Shown: piece after piece, positions 16,294-26,307 of the stretch
Position numbering within the stretch: position 1 is the stretch's first letter
How the letters are laid out: every line of letters starts with the position of its first letter
NCBI GenBank assembly: GCA_903867305.1
Contig: CAIPQU010000128.1
Coordinates: forward strand, 1-58,677
Source: an uncultured beta proteobacterium
GTDB taxonomy: Bacteria; Pseudomonadota; Gammaproteobacteria; Burkholderiales; Burkholderiaceae
DNA length: 58,677 nt
Direction of reading: 5' to 3'
The notes under the pieces: generated by a model
Database searches by the model: none
Told to the model about the DNA's origin: nothing
The model's input: the letters and a program-made list of their open reading frames with translations, nothing else
Position numbers and translations under genes: made by a program

Positions 16294-17022
16294 TTAGTTA
16301 GAAGGCTGTATTCTAGGTTTGGGCACATAATCAAAACCATACATTTTCTTCCACCGAGACTTTAAACCATTAACGATCTCTGTCTGGTTACCCAATTGGG
16401 CAAAATCAATCGCAGTTAAATTTTGATCATTGTGTAACGCTAAATCAGCTTTATGATCTAACAAATACTTAACAATCTCAATAAATCCTGAGCGAGAAGC
16501 AAGCATTAAAGCAGTTGTCTTATTGGGCGTACCACTATCAATATCAGCTTCTTTAGAGACCAGATATTTAACAATATCAAGATGTCCATTGGTCACCGCA
16601 TAATGGATTGGATTCCAACCGTCTTTATCAATGTCAGCCCCAAATTTTTCGACCAAGTACCTAACCATTTCAAGATTACCCTTAAAGGCCAGCATCATTA
16701 AAGCATTTTCTGAACTTTTATTTTCTTTATCTACATTAATATCAGGTACTTGCAAGAGATACTTAAAAACATTCATAGCATTTTCACGAACAGCGTAAGG
16801 TAAAGGAGCGTCCCCAAATTTACTCATCGTATTTGTAGTTAAGCCTTTAATTTTTAAGGATTGTTTTACACCTTCAACATCATCAAAGCTAATTCTTTTG
16901 TAGAAATCATCAACTTCTGGGACCACTTGTTCTTTTAATTGCTTTGCAGTATCCGTTTGGGCAAAAGAATACGTTGTGAATTGAATCATCAAAAGAGATA
17001 TTAAAAGTAGTAGACGGATCAT
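16294..17022 (-). CDS. Exported ankyrin-repeat protein
   Basis: 242 aa. N-terminal signal peptide (MIRLLLLISLLMIQFTTYSFA) followed by four to five ankyrin repeats, for example NPIHYAVTNGHLDIVKYLV and TALMLASRSGFIEIVKYLL. It likely sits in the periplasm and binds another protein; the partner is unknown. It starts right after the tatD stop, so it is the distal gene of tmk-holB-tatD. Confidence 0.88.
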   Translation of the reverse strand: MIRLLLLISLLMIQFTTYSFAQTDTAKQLKEQVVPEVDDFYKRISFDDVEGVKQSLKIKGLTTNTMSKFGDAPLPYAVRENAMNVFKYLLQVPDINVDKENKSSENALMMLAFKGNLEMVRYLVEKFGADIDKDGWNPIHYAVTNGHLDIVKYLVSKEADIDSGTPNKTTALMLASRSGFIEIVKYLLDHKADLALHNDQNLTAIDFAQLGNQTEIVNGLKSRWKKMYGFDYVPKPRIQPSN

Positions 17023-17796
17023 TTAAATGTTGAATAATTGATGGAAATTATGGGTTGTAACTTGACCGATTTCTTCAGGACTAACTCCTTTAAGCTCTGC
17101 AATATATTCTGCTACATGGCTTACCCACGCTGGCTGATTAAGTTTACCGCGGTGAGGAACTGGGGCTAGATAAGGAGAGTCTGTTTCAATGAGTAATCGA
17201 TCTAAGGGGACAAAAGAGCAGGTCTCCTTGATTTGTAAGGCATTTTTAAAGGTAACAATGCCTGAGAAAGAGATATAAAAACCAAGATCCATTGCTGCTT
17301 TAGCAACCTCTTTCGATTCGGTAAAACAGTGCATGACCCCACCTATACGATCAGCACCCTCTTCTTTTAAAATTCGAATCGTATCATCAGACGCTTGTCT
17401 TGTATGAATAATCAATGGCTTACCAGACTCAATAGCAGCCCGAATATGAACTCTGAAACGATCTCTTTGCCACTCTAGATCTTCGTAAGCCCTATCACTC
17501 ATTCGGTAATAATCTAAACCAGTCTCACCAATAGCAATAATTTTGGGGTGTTTCGCAGTGCCGACAAGCCATTCTTGGGTAGGTTCTACGGTATTTTCGT
17601 AATCGGGATGGACTCCGACAGATGCAAAGAGATGGTCATATTTATTAGCGAGGGCTAGGACTTTCGGAAAATCCGGTATATCTACACTGATACAAAGCGC
17701 CTTGGTAACCTTAGCAGTGATCATATTTGATAGTACTTCGTCCAAATTTTGGGAAAAATCATCAAAATCAAGGTGGCAATGAGAGTCGATATACAT
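17023..17796 (-). CDS. tatD: TatD family metal-dependent hydrolase
   Basis: 257 aa TIM-barrel hydrolase with metal ligands in DSHCHLDF, GETGLDYY, IIHTRQ, MHCF and ETDSPYLAP. TatD proteins are 3'-5' exonuclease or deoxyribonuclease enzymes. The gene lies directly after holB, the common order tmk-holB-tatD (ycfH). Confidence 0.93.
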   Translation of the reverse strand: MYIDSHCHLDFDDFSQNLDEVLSNMITAKVTKALCISVDIPDFPKVLALANKYDHLFASVGVHPDYENTVEPTQEWLVGTAKHPKIIAIGETGLDYYRMSDRAYEDLEWQRDRFRVHIRAAIESGKPLIIHTRQASDDTIRILKEEGADRIGGVMHCFTESKEVAKAAMDLGFYISFSGIVTFKNALQIKETCSFVPLDRLLIETDSPYLAPVPHRGKLNQPAWVSHVAEYIAELKGVSPEEIGQVTTHNFHQLFNI

Positions 17797-17798
17797 AA

Positions 17799-18845
17799 TT
17801 ATTGAAACAGTTGTTTGTACTTCATCAGTAAAGTCTCTAGCTGCACCTTTGGAAATAAAGGGTGATTAGCTAGACGAAGGTCATCACGAAGATGAGATAT
17901 GAATTCTTGGATAGCTATTGGGCTAATATGACGGGTATGCGACTGCATTTTCTTTTCAAAACTCGGAAAATACCGCGTTGGCAATCCAAAAGCCACAAAA
18001 TTAACGTCGATAGACCACTTATAAATACAATTCAAAATATCAAATAAAGTATGTTGGTTGAGTTGATCTATTATCCCACCGGATTGTAATAAGTGGAACT
18101 TGGCTAACTCATTCACGATAACTAACTCATCTAAAATTTTATTATCGATCGATTGAACAACTCTCAATGGTGAGCCAGCATAAAGTGCTAGCTTCTGATG
18201 AATCATCTCTTGGGTAAACTTGGCTGGTAATTGATGTTTTAACCAATCACTTGCCATCTCATGCGGCGGTTTGGGTATTGAAAAAAACTGACAACGGGAT
18301 CGTATCGTTGGCAGAATTCTTTCAAGATGATTGGTAATTAAAATAAAGTGTAGTTGAGAAGAAGGTTCTTCCAGTGTTTTCAATAAGCAATTGGCCGCTT
18401 CTGATTGCATGGCTTCCACGGGATAAATCAAAACCACCCTTTTTCCACCTCGATATGAGCCCAATTCATTTTTGGAAATTACTTGACGAATTTGTTCTAT
18501 GCGTATGAATTTACTCTGTTTTTTATCATCTGACTCAGGGTTTTCTTCGCCGTCAGTAGTATCGAATGGCAAAAGATGTTTTAAGTTCTGGGGAGTAATA
18601 ATAAATAGGTCTGGATGCGAACCTTGTTCTGTCCAGTGGCAAGGATCACATGAGTGACATGGGCGCTGAAGCGGTGACTCACATAACAAGTAATTCGCCA
18701 ACTCCAATCCAAACTGTAATTTACCTATATCCTTTTCACCGTAAATCAACAGTGAGTTGGGGATGGGATGTTGGGTGAGCTCTGTAAAGGATTTCTTTAG
18801 CCAAGGGTATAACGATGAAGAATGATCTACAACGGTTTGCGTCAT
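17799..18845 (-). CDS. holB: DNA polymerase III subunit delta prime
   Basis: 348 aa. Clamp-loader subunit. AAA-like ATPase fold with a degenerate P-loop (YGEKDIGK), the zinc-binding Cys cluster ([15 protein letters not shown]) and the SRCQFF sensor region. An acidic insert of about 15 residues near 110 ([15 protein letters not shown]) is unusual. It overlaps tmk by 4 bases (ATGA). Confidence 0.92.
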   Translation of the reverse strand: MTQTVVDHSSSLYPWLKKSFTELTQHPIPNSLLIYGEKDIGKLQFGLELANYLLCESPLQRPCHSCDPCHWTEQGSHPDLFIITPQNLKHLLPFDTTDGEENPESDDKKQSKFIRIEQIRQVISKNELGSYRGGKRVVLIYPVEAMQSEAANCLLKTLEEPSSQLHFILITNHLERILPTIRSRCQFFSIPKPPHEMASDWLKHQLPAKFTQEMIHQKLALYAGSPLRVVQSIDNKILDELVIVNELAKFHLLQSGGIIDQLNQHTLFDILNCIYKWSIDVNFVAFGLPTRYFPSFEKKMQSHTRHISPIAIQEFISHLRDDLRLANHPLFPKVQLETLLMKYKQLFQ

Positions 18846-19498
18846 AATTGATTTACACAGTCCTTTAAGATGCTCTGAATGCTACTAATGGGCTGACTGG
18901 AATCAATCGTAACGAATCGTTGCGGGTCTTGCGAAGCTCTTCGAAGGTATTCGTTACGAACATGATTAAAAAAATCAAGGTCCAACTCTTCAAATTTATC
19001 TGGATTTCGAGTGGAACTTCTTCTTTCCTCAGCAACTTTTGCGGATAAATCAAATAAAAGCGTCAATTGGGGCTGTATCAAATACGCGTGACCTAACTCT
19101 GGCCTACTCTGAACCCATTGCTCAAGTGCGTTCAACTCATCTATTTTTAGCCCCCTTCCCCCACATTGATAAGCAAAAGAAGAGTCAGTGAAACGATCAC
19201 TAATAACGATATCTCCCCGCTTTAATGCTGGCTCAATGATTTGGGCGATATGCTCTTGCCTGCTAGCAAACATTAAGAGAGCCTCAGTCTTAGCATCCAT
19301 CGCGTCATTCAACAACAGTTGTCGAAGTTTTTCACCCAAAACAGTTCCGCCAGGCTCTCTCGTTAAAAGGACTTTGTGGAGAGGAAAACGCTCTTGGATT
19401 AATTGAGAAAAATAGGGAATGTGGGTACTTTTACCCGCGCCGTCTATCCCCTCAAAAGAGATAAACATTCCTGGATAATGATGTGGTTGAAATGACAT
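18842..19498 (-). CDS. tmk: Thymidylate kinase
   Basis: 218 aa. Phosphorylates dTMP to dTDP. P-loop [11 protein letters not shown], the [15 protein letters not shown] segment and [16 protein letters not shown] are intact. The start is uncertain: ATG 19498 or 19468. The longer form is kept because relatives carry a short PG(F/Y)FISFEG extension. First gene of tmk-holB-tatD, divergent from ygfZ. Confidence 0.94.
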   Translation of the reverse strand: MSFQPHHYPGMFISFEGIDGAGKSTHIPYFSQLIQERFPLHKVLLTREPGGTVLGEKLRQLLLNDAMDAKTEALLMFASRQEHIAQIIEPALKRGDIVISDRFTDSSFAYQCGGRGLKIDELNALEQWVQSRPELGHAYLIQPQLTLLFDLSAKVAEERRSSTRNPDKFEELDLDFFNHVRNEYLRRASQDPQRFVTIDSSQPISSIQSILKDCVNQL

Positions 19499-19559
19499 AA
19501 TTAAAATTTACTGGTGAATTTATAGCGCTAAGTTTTTCACGTCTTACCTTGAAACAATA

Positions 19560-19565
19560 GATAAT
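19560..19565 (+). promoter_or_regulatory. -10 box abutting ygfZ start
   Basis: GATAAT 7 bases before the ATG at 19573, with TTCACG 18 bases upstream as a possible -35 box. If used, the transcript would start at or next to the ATG. Confidence 0.35.
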
Positions 19566-19572
19566 AGAAAGC

Positions 19573-20475
19573 ATGACTAATACTAATACAAGTTTGATTT
19601 CCCCACTTTTTGATTGGCATTTAATTCGCATCAGTGGAGTAGACAGCAAAACTTTTTTACAGAATTTATTCACTAATAATATTCTCAATTTATCGCTACA
19701 TGAGTCTCAAATTTCCGGTTTTTGCTCTCCGAAAGGTCGACTTCTTGCCAGCTTTTGGATTACTCACTCTTCAATAGATACCTATGAATTATGGATCAGT
19801 GCTGAGTTAGCAGAAGAATTTACCAAAAAGCTCAGCATGTATCGACTTCGATCAAAAGTTAGCATCGAACACCTACCATCCGAAATGAGGGTCTATGGCC
19901 AAATTAGTGAACTTCCTTTTAGCTATGAAGAAGGACTCCACTGTGCTTTGCCGAATATTCAATGGCAGGATAAAGTATTTTATCGGCGCTTAATTGCATC
20001 TCCGGAAGAAATCAAAAGTACTGATTCAACCTCGCTTTGGACTCTTCTTGAAATTCAAAGTGGAATACCTCGAATTACCGAGAGAACAAAAGATTTATTT
20101 GTCCCACAAATGATCAATTTTGAATCTGTAGGGGCTGTAGATTTTAAAAAAGGTTGTTATCCAGGACAGGAAATAGTTGCCAGAAGTCAATATTTAGGTA
20201 CGATTAAACGACGCTTAAAAATTGCCTCTTTAAGCATACAAGAAAATCAAGTCCTTGAGATTTCCCCTGGAATGGAAGTGTTTTCTGAGAGGGATCCTGA
20301 TCAAGCTTGTGGAATAGTGGTTTTATCTAGTATCGATATTGCAAAGAGTTGTTATTATTTTCAATTGGAAATTAAATTAAGTGAAATGCAAGAAAATCTT
20401 TTTTTTATGCATAACGATTTAAAGTATTCTGGTATTGTTTTATGTGATCCCCCTTATCAATTAATAACTATTTAG
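19573..20475 (+). CDS. ygfZ: YgfZ/GcvT-type folate-binding protein
   Basis: 300 aa. Tetrahydrofolate-dependent protein that supports Fe-S cluster enzymes such as MiaB. The diagnostic motif KGCYPGQEIVARSQYLG is intact, including its Cys. The N-terminal ISGVDSKTFLQNLFTNN matches the GcvT-like fold. Followed 5 bases later by the NRDE gene. Confidence 0.93.
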   Translation: MTNTNTSLISPLFDWHLIRISGVDSKTFLQNLFTNNILNLSLHESQISGFCSPKGRLLASFWITHSSIDTYELWISAELAEEFTKKLSMYRLRSKVSIEHLPSEMRVYGQISELPFSYEEGLHCALPNIQWQDKVFYRRLIASPEEIKSTDSTSLWTLLEIQSGIPRITERTKDLFVPQMINFESVGAVDFKKGCYPGQEIVARSQYLGTIKRRLKIASLSIQENQVLEISPGMEVFSERDPDQACGIVVLSSIDIAKSCYYFQLEIKLSEMQENLFFMHNDLKYSGIVLCDPPYQLITI

Positions 20476-20480
20476 TCTTT

Positions 20481-21332
20481 ATGTGTTTGATACTTTTTGC
20501 TTGGAACAGTCATCCTGATTATTCTTTAGTCGTTGCTGCGAATCGCGACGAATTCTATGAAAGACCAACCTCCTCTATGGCTTGGTGGGATGACTATCAA
20601 ACGATCTTAGGTGCTCGTGATAACGCTGATGTTATTGGATTACGGGGAACTCCATTGGGACTTTCAATTGATGGGAAATTTGCAGCTTTAACAAATATTC
20701 GTGCACCAAGTGAGAAAAACCCCTTGATGAGAACCCGGGGAGAATTGACAGCTAAATTTTTATCCGAAGGCAAATCTATTGACGATTTTGTGATGAGTCA
20801 TCAAAAGTCTTTTATGCAATATAACGGATTTAATTTATTGACAGCTGATATATCCGATCCTGAAAATGCTCAGTTAGCTTGGGTTAGTAACCGTATGTTA
20901 GTGGGCGATAAGATTCGGCAGCGTAAAAATATAAACCCATTAAAAATTCAACCCGGTATCTATGGTTTATCGAATGCTATGTTAGACACTCCTTGGCCAA
21001 AAGTACGCAGTGGCGTTGGTTATTTTGCGCAAGCTCTAGCCATGGATCAAGGAAAATTAAATCACCAAGAACATTATCTAAAATTTTTAAACATCTCTGG
21101 AGTTGTTCCTGACGCTGAATTACCTTCAACCGGAGTTAGTTTAGATTGGGAAAGAGCACTTTCTCCGATGTTTATCAAAACAGAACATTACGGGACAAGA
21201 TCTAGCACCCTATTACGAGTCCGCAAAGATGGTCATTTTCAAATGGTTGAGCGACGCTTCAATACTCAAGAAGAATCTGAAACTACTGTCGTCGAGGGAC
21301 AACTGAAACGGTCAACGCAAGTTAAAGGCTAA
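20481..21332 (+). CDS. NRDE family (TANGO2-like) protein
   Basis: 283 aa beginning MCLILFAWNSHP, then VVAANRDEFYERPT, the NRDE motif of the family. The N-terminal Cys2 suggests an Ntn-hydrolase-like fold. TANGO2 homologues are linked to haem or lipid handling, but the bacterial role is unclear. Operon with ygfZ; converges on a PaaI gene. Confidence 0.88.
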   Translation: MCLILFAWNSHPDYSLVVAANRDEFYERPTSSMAWWDDYQTILGARDNADVIGLRGTPLGLSIDGKFAALTNIRAPSEKNPLMRTRGELTAKFLSEGKSIDDFVMSHQKSFMQYNGFNLLTADISDPENAQLAWVSNRMLVGDKIRQRKNINPLKIQPGIYGLSNAMLDTPWPKVRSGVGYFAQALAMDQGKLNHQEHYLKFLNISGVVPDAELPSTGVSLDWERALSPMFIKTEHYGTRSSTLLRVRKDGHFQMVERRFNTQEESETTVVEGQLKRSTQVKG

Positions 21333-21341
21333 ACCAAGCGA

Positions 21342-21770
21342 CTAAGCAATACTAGGGTTTCTTTGACGTAACGGTAACTTTTTAAAATATTTGAATGTGC
21401 CAGTAGCTAAACAACAAAGTTTGTCATTCTCATCAAATACTCTCGCTTCACAAAATGCCATGGTGGTTGACTGATGTACTGTTTTGCCAACTACACGAAC
21501 CATACCTTGAGCAGCTTGCATAAAGCTATTTTTTAGTTCGATAGTGACCACACTACGATCATCTGGGTCCGCAGCTCGTGCTGAAATGGCCATTGCTGCA
21601 TCAACCAAAGACAACATAACTCCGCCATGGGCAACTTGCCAAGAATTCATATGTTTGTCCTCTAACTCAAGAGATACTTCGCCAATTCCATCGGACATCT
21701 TGGTGATTTTTACACCCAACAAATTTAAAAAAGGAACATCTAATTGAATTGGGGATTGAGTAGGGTTCAT
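21342..21770 (-). CDS. PaaI-family thioesterase
   Basis: 142 aa hot-dog protein with the motif SWQVAHGGVMLSLVDAAMA. It overlaps the upstream acyl-CoA ligase gene by 4 bases (ATGA), so ligase and thioesterase are translationally coupled. This is the third PaaI-type gene in the window. Confidence 0.87.
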   Translation of the reverse strand: MNPTQSPIQLDVPFLNLLGVKITKMSDGIGEVSLELEDKHMNSWQVAHGGVMLSLVDAAMAISARAADPDDRSVVTIELKNSFMQAAQGMVRVVGKTVHQSTTMAFCEARVFDENDKLCCLATGTFKYFKKLPLRQRNPSIA

Positions 21771-23407
21771 AAGGTAGGTAGTTGATGGTTTTTAAATTGC
21801 TCTCGTAACTTGAGCTTTTGCATTTTACCAGTAGCGGTGAGAGGAATTTTATCGACAAAGACAACATCATCAGGAATCCACCACTTAGCAATTTTACCCT
21901 CAAAGAATTTTAAAATATCTGCTTTGATCGCTTCATCGGTTATCGTTAATTCAGCCTTTTTTTCGACCACCAACAAGGGACGTTCATCCCATTTTGGATG
22001 GGCTACTGAGATGCATGCAGCCATTGTGACAAATGGATGACCTGCTGCTACGTTTTCAAGATCGATTGATGAAATCCACTCCCCCCCCGATTTAATCACG
22101 TCTTTACTTCGATCGGTGATTTGCATATGTCCATCTGGATCTATATTGGAAACATCGCCTGTTGGAAACCAGCCATCCTGGAGGGCGGACTCGCTCGCTT
22201 TGAAATATTGATTAATCACCCAAGGGCCTTTAACATAGAGATCACCAAAGGCTTTACCATCATGGGGAAGTGCATTTAAATCACCATCTACGATCTTCAT
22301 ATCAACACCAAAAACAACACGCCCTTGTTTTTGAAGAATCAGCTCCTGCTGTTCTTTTGTTTTGGATTGATCGAAAGACTTTAGTTTCGCTACAGTACCT
22401 ATAGGGGATAATTCCGTCATTCCCCAAGCATGAATGACTTCTACACCATATTCTTGGAAAGTTTTCATCATCGCTGGCGGACAAGCTGAGCCACCAATGA
22501 TAACTCGCTTGAAATGGCTGAACTTTAAGTGATTGGTTTTCATATATTGAATTACACCAGCCCAAATCGTTGGGACACCTGCAGAAAATGTGACTTTTTC
22601 AGCCTCTAACAACTCGTAAATAGACTGACCATCTAACTTCGCTCCAGGGAAAACTAATTTAGCACCTACCAGTAAACTTGAATAAGGAATACCCCAAGCA
22701 TTGACATGGAACATTGGCACTACCGGAAGAATCACGTCCATTGCTGAAAGACATAAAGAATCTGGTAAGGCGCTGGCATAGGAATGAAGTATCGTTGAAC
22801 GATGACTATATAAAGCCCCCTTTGGATTGCCTGTCGTCCCTGAGGTATAACATAAGCTTGATGCACATCTTTCATCAAAGCTTGGCCATTCATATTCACC
22901 AGACTCATTGGCAATAAAAGTTTCGTAATTATCTATTTCTAAGTGACTTTTAGCTTGTAAAGCAGGATCGATCAAACAAATCCATTTTTTTACATTTGGA
23001 CATAAGGGTATCAAGTTTTCCACAAGTGATTGAAAACTTTGATCAAAGAAAATGACCTCATCCTCAGCATGTTGAATAATATAAACAATTTGTTCTTGAA
23101 ATAGGCGGGGATTGATCGTGTGACAAACAAGTCCACTACCAGATACTCCATAGTAAATTTCGAGATGTCGATAACCATTCCAAGCTAAAGTACCGATGCG
23201 AGAACCCATTTTCAAACCAAGATGCTCGAGTGCCTGGGCAAGCTTTTTTGACCTGATTTGAAGTTCAGCAACGGTGTACCGGTGAATATCACCTTCCGCT
23301 CTTTTTGAGACAATCTCCATATTAGAGTGATGCCTTGCTGCAGAGGTCAAAATATTGGAAATAAGTAATGGGCTATCCATCATTTGCCCCAAAAGCGGAT
23401 TTGTCAT
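21767..23407 (-). CDS. AMP-forming acyl-CoA ligase
   Basis: 546 aa. Adenylate-forming enzyme: P-loop [25 protein letters not shown], the A8 hinge [16 protein letters not shown] and the catalytic Lys in [14 protein letters not shown]. The length and motifs resemble medium/long-chain fatty acid or methylmercaptopropionate CoA ligases. AGGGA precedes the ATG. A run of eight G (plus-strand C at 22081-22088) encodes the Gly-Gly of the A8 motif. It could feed substrates to the acyl-CoA operon at 5520-11295, which lacks a ligase; this is inference. Confidence 0.9.
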   Translation of the reverse strand: MTNPLLGQMMDSPLLISNILTSAARHHSNMEIVSKRAEGDIHRYTVAELQIRSKKLAQALEHLGLKMGSRIGTLAWNGYRHLEIYYGVSGSGLVCHTINPRLFQEQIVYIIQHAEDEVIFFDQSFQSLVENLIPLCPNVKKWICLIDPALQAKSHLEIDNYETFIANESGEYEWPSFDERCASSLCYTSGTTGNPKGALYSHRSTILHSYASALPDSLCLSAMDVILPVVPMFHVNAWGIPYSSLLVGAKLVFPGAKLDGQSIYELLEAEKVTFSAGVPTIWAGVIQYMKTNHLKFSHFKRVIIGGSACPPAMMKTFQEYGVEVIHAWGMTELSPIGTVAKLKSFDQSKTKEQQELILQKQGRVVFGVDMKIVDGDLNALPHDGKAFGDLYVKGPWVINQYFKASESALQDGWFPTGDVSNIDPDGHMQITDRSKDVIKSGGEWISSIDLENVAAGHPFVTMAACISVAHPKWDERPLLVVEKKAELTITDEAIKADILKFFEGKIAKWWIPDDVVFVDKIPLTATGKMQKLKLREQFKNHQLPTL

Positions 23408-23429
23408 GTTTTGTCCCTTTAATTAGTAG

Positions 23430-23460
23430 TTACAACCTAATTCTTCTTTGAATTTATAAT
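23430..23460 (+). promoter_or_regulatory. candidate promoter of msrB operon
   Basis: TTACAA (23430-23435), 19-base spacer and a perfect TATAAT (23455-23460), about 33 bases of leader before the msrB ATG. Confidence 0.4.
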
Positions 23461-23499
23461 GAAATACTATCGTACTTTAATTAAGAATTTAAACACGAA

Positions 23500-23892
23500 A
23501 TGACTCAGAAGAAAACAGATCAAGAATATAAAGCTGAATTAAGCCCTATTGAATTTGAGGTTACTCGTCATAGCGCTACGGAACGTCCTTTTAGTGGAAA
23601 ATATTGGGATGTATGGACTAGAGGCACATACAAATGTATTTGTTGCGGCGAAGATTTATTTGACTCTGATAGTAAATTTGATGCCGGGTGTGGTTGGCCG
23701 AGCTTCTTTGTCCCAGTCAATGATGCTCCTATAGCAGAAATTAAAGATCTTTCCCATGGGATGATTCGTACTGAAGTACGTTGCAAGAATTGCGATGCTC
23801 ATTTAGGTCACGTATTTGATGATGGGCCGCAACCTACAGGGCTTCGTTATTGCATTAATTCAGCATCATTAAAACTTAATCCAAAAGAATAA
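23500..23892 (+). CDS. msrB: Peptide-methionine (R)-S-oxide reductase
   Basis: 130 aa. Repairs methionine-R-sulfoxide. Zinc Cys46, Cys49, Cys95 and Cys98; catalytic Cys118 in RYCINSASL; Cys64 in GCGWPSFF is a likely resolving residue. First gene of msrB-yciB-bolA-parvulin. Confidence 0.95.
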   Translation: MTQKKTDQEYKAELSPIEFEVTRHSATERPFSGKYWDVWTRGTYKCICCGEDLFDSDSKFDAGCGWPSFFVPVNDAPIAEIKDLSHGMIRTEVRCKNCDAHLGHVFDDGPQPTGLRYCINSASLKLNPKE

Positions 23893-23899
23893 TTTAGGC

Positions 23900-24448
23900 A
23901 TGAAATTTTTGACAGAGTTCTTGCCAATATTGGCGTTTTTTATTGCTTTTAAAGCGTTTGACATTTATATAGCAACGGGTGTAGCTATCGTTATTACATT
24001 ATTACAAATGCTTTGGTTGTTATGGAGAAAAAGACCCATCTCTAAAATGCAAATATTTAACTTTATTGTTATTCTTGTTTTTGGAGGACTAACTATCTTT
24101 TTGCATGATGAAAGTTTTATCAAAATTAAGCCAACGATTTTATATTGGTCTTTTGCATTAGTTCTTATGATTAGTTTTTATGGTTTTAAAAAGAATTTAA
24201 TTGAATCTGTCATGGGTAAAGAACTCGAGTTGATTGCTGATAACCCAAAATCCATTTGGGCAAAAATCAATCTATCTTGGGTCATTTACTTCACCATTTT
24301 AGGTGCTTTAAATTTATATATCGCGAATAACTATTCTCAAGATATTTGGGTAGACTTTAAATTATCAACGATTGGTCTTTTAATCGTATTTATTGTTATT
24401 CAAGGTTTATGGCTATCAAAATACATCAATAAAATGGAAGAAGAATAA
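23900..24448 (+). CDS. yciB: Inner-membrane septation protein YciB
   Basis: 182 aa with about five hydrophobic segments. MKFLTEFLPILAFFIAFKAF and the NPKSIWAKINLSWVIYF region match YciB/IspZ. An inner-membrane protein linked to cell-envelope synthesis and division. It lies 7 bases after msrB. Confidence 0.92.
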   Translation: MKFLTEFLPILAFFIAFKAFDIYIATGVAIVITLLQMLWLLWRKRPISKMQIFNFIVILVFGGLTIFLHDESFIKIKPTILYWSFALVLMISFYGFKKNLIESVMGKELELIADNPKSIWAKINLSWVIYFTILGALNLYIANNYSQDIWVDFKLSTIGLLIVFIVIQGLWLSKYINKMEEE

Positions 24449-24453
24449 GGAAA

Positions 24454-24735
24454 ATGTCAGAAATTCATCCCCAAATTGTTTTATATGAATCTGAGTTAAA
24501 GCATCATCTTGAGCCGCAATTCATCCAAATCATTGATGACTCCCATTTGCATGCTGGTCATGTTGGTCATACCTCGGCTGGAGCTAGTCATTTAACCCTA
24601 AATATCGTCTCAGATAAATTTACAGGTTTATCAAGAGTTCAACGACATCGTCTCGTGTATCATATCCTCAGTTCATGGATGAAAGCTGATATTCATGCAC
24701 TTGTTATTAACGCTAAAACCCCATCTGAAAAATGA
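24454..24735 (+). CDS. BolA family protein
   Basis: 93 aa. HAGHVGHTSAGASHLTLNIV and FTGLSRVQRHRLVYHIL are BolA hallmarks. BolA proteins act with monothiol glutaredoxins in Fe-S handling. It overlaps the parvulin gene by 4 bases. Confidence 0.92.
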   Translation: MSEIHPQIVLYESELKHHLEPQFIQIIDDSHLHAGHVGHTSAGASHLTLNIVSDKFTGLSRVQRHRLVYHILSSWMKADIHALVINAKTPSEK

Positions 24736-25526
24736 AAATAATAAATGTCTTAAAAGTAGTATCTCTTACTGGATTGTTGGCCTACTCTTCTATCAGTGTT
24801 GGTCAAAATGCAGTTATTGTGAATGGAACCCCAATTCCATCAGCGAAGTTAGATCGTCTCATTCAAAGCTCTGGACAAGAATCCACCCCAGAAATTAGGG
24901 CAAAAGCACGTGATGTCTTAATTACTAAAGAGTTAATCTCCCAAGAAGCTGCTAAACGAGGGATTATTAAAGATCCCCAAGTTCAAGATGCCATCGAGCA
25001 AGCTCGATTAAGTGTCCTAGTATCTGCAGTTTTTGAAGATTGGGTTACTAAAGAAGGTATCTCTGATAAAGATTTAGAGACAGCCTATGACTCGATGAAG
25101 GGTCAGCTTGGTGGAAAAGAATATAAAGCCAGTCATATTTTGGTTAAAGAAGAGAAATTAGCCAAGTCTTTATTAGCCAAGATTAAAGCTGGTGGCAGTT
25201 TTTCTGAATTAGCTAAAGCAAATTCACTAGACAAAGGATCTGCAATTAATGGTGGAAGCTTGGATTGGATTTCTCCTGCAGCTCTTGTGCCTGAATTCTC
25301 ACAAGCAATGACAGCTCTTTCTGCAGGTCAATTAGCACCAGCACCTGTAAAAACACAATTTGGTTGGCACATTATTCAGGTCAATGACGTTCGTGTAAAA
25401 CCTGTTCCGACCATGCAAGAAATAAAGCCTCAGCTCGTTCAAATGCTGACACAAGATCAAAATTGGCAAAAAGCAAAGTTTATGGAAATGATGGAAGGCT
25501 TTAAATCAAAAGCCAAAATTGAGTAA
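24732..25526 (+). CDS. Periplasmic parvulin-type peptidyl-prolyl isomerase
   Basis: 264 aa. Signal peptide of about 24 residues, an N-terminal SurA-like helical part and one parvulin domain (YKASHILVKEE to TQFGWHIIQVNDV, about residues 132-220). Assists folding of exported proteins. Distal gene of the msrB operon. In contrast to the PpiD-like protein at 34690, it keeps its catalytic domain. Confidence 0.92.
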   Translation: MKIINVLKVVSLTGLLAYSSISVGQNAVIVNGTPIPSAKLDRLIQSSGQESTPEIRAKARDVLITKELISQEAAKRGIIKDPQVQDAIEQARLSVLVSAVFEDWVTKEGISDKDLETAYDSMKGQLGGKEYKASHILVKEEKLAKSLLAKIKAGGSFSELAKANSLDKGSAINGGSLDWISPAALVPEFSQAMTALSAGQLAPAPVKTQFGWHIIQVNDVRVKPVPTMQEIKPQLVQMLTQDQNWQKAKFMEMMEGFKSKAKIE

Positions 25527-25531
25527 ATAGA

Positions 25532-26302
25532 CTAAATTTGTAAAAAATCTTTGGGCTGAACATTACTTTTTTGAAGATGTTTGGCCCATTTCTTTGTGGG
25601 AAGCTCCCATATTTTTTGAATGAACTTAGCTCTTTCATCTAATTTCTTCCATGAAACCCTTAGAGGTGGTCCTTTAAAGGCGATAGCAACTACATTGCAA
25701 TCATGCACTTCTTTAAAGAGTAATACTCGGTTGTTAAATGCATTACATATATGATTAATATTCGTTTTAAAGCTCGGATGTCGACTAAATAAATTAACTG
25801 TCATGACGCCAGTTGATTTCAGCACATCAAAACAACCTTGGTAAAACTCTTGAGAATTTAATGCTGGACCAGAGGCTTCACCATTAAAAATATCAACTTG
25901 CACACAGTCAAATAATTCATGATTACTTTTAGTTATGACAAAATTGAGGGCGTTGGCTTGTATCACTTTCATCCTTGGACTTTGTGTCTCAAGACCAAAC
26001 ATGGTTTGAGCTGCCACAATAACAGCTGGATTGAGTTCAACAGCAACAGTATTAATCATTGGATTAAGACGATGAGTGAACTGCGTCAATGTTCCAGTTC
26101 CCAATCCAAGTTGTAAGGCATTTAATCCTGTATTGGGATCCAAAAATAGCAACCATGCCATCATTTGCTGAGCATACTCCAACTCTATGGCATAAGGTTT
26201 TTTGATTCGCATAGCGCCCTGAACCCATTGAGTACCAAGATGGAGATAACGAACTCCGTTGATTTCAGAAAAAGTGACAGGTTCGTAGTTGGAAAAATTC
26301 AT
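25532..26302 (-). CDS. Spermidine synthase-like methyltransferase-fold protein
   Basis: 256 aa from ATG 26302, just after the purL stop; a TTG at 26320 would overlap purL. A Rossmann SAM-binding motif (LQLGLGTGTLTQF), AVELNP and VQVDIFNGEAS indicate the SpeE-like class without the full polyamine signature. Function uncertain. Probably co-transcribed with purL and convergent with the parvulin gene. Confidence 0.82.
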   Translation of the reverse strand: MNFSNYEPVTFSEINGVRYLHLGTQWVQGAMRIKKPYAIELEYAQQMMAWLLFLDPNTGLNALQLGLGTGTLTQFTHRLNPMINTVAVELNPAVIVAAQTMFGLETQSPRMKVIQANALNFVITKSNHELFDCVQVDIFNGEASGPALNSQEFYQGCFDVLKSTGVMTVNLFSRHPSFKTNINHICNAFNNRVLLFKEVHDCNVVAIAFKGPPLRVSWKKLDERAKFIQKIWELPTKKWAKHLQKSNVQPKDFLQI

Positions 26303-26307
26303 ATAGA

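Noticed and set aside
25555..25620. GGGC/GCCC stem near the end of the spermidine synthase-like gene as a terminator
   Set aside because: The stem has mismatches, the loop is long and it lies in coding sequence.
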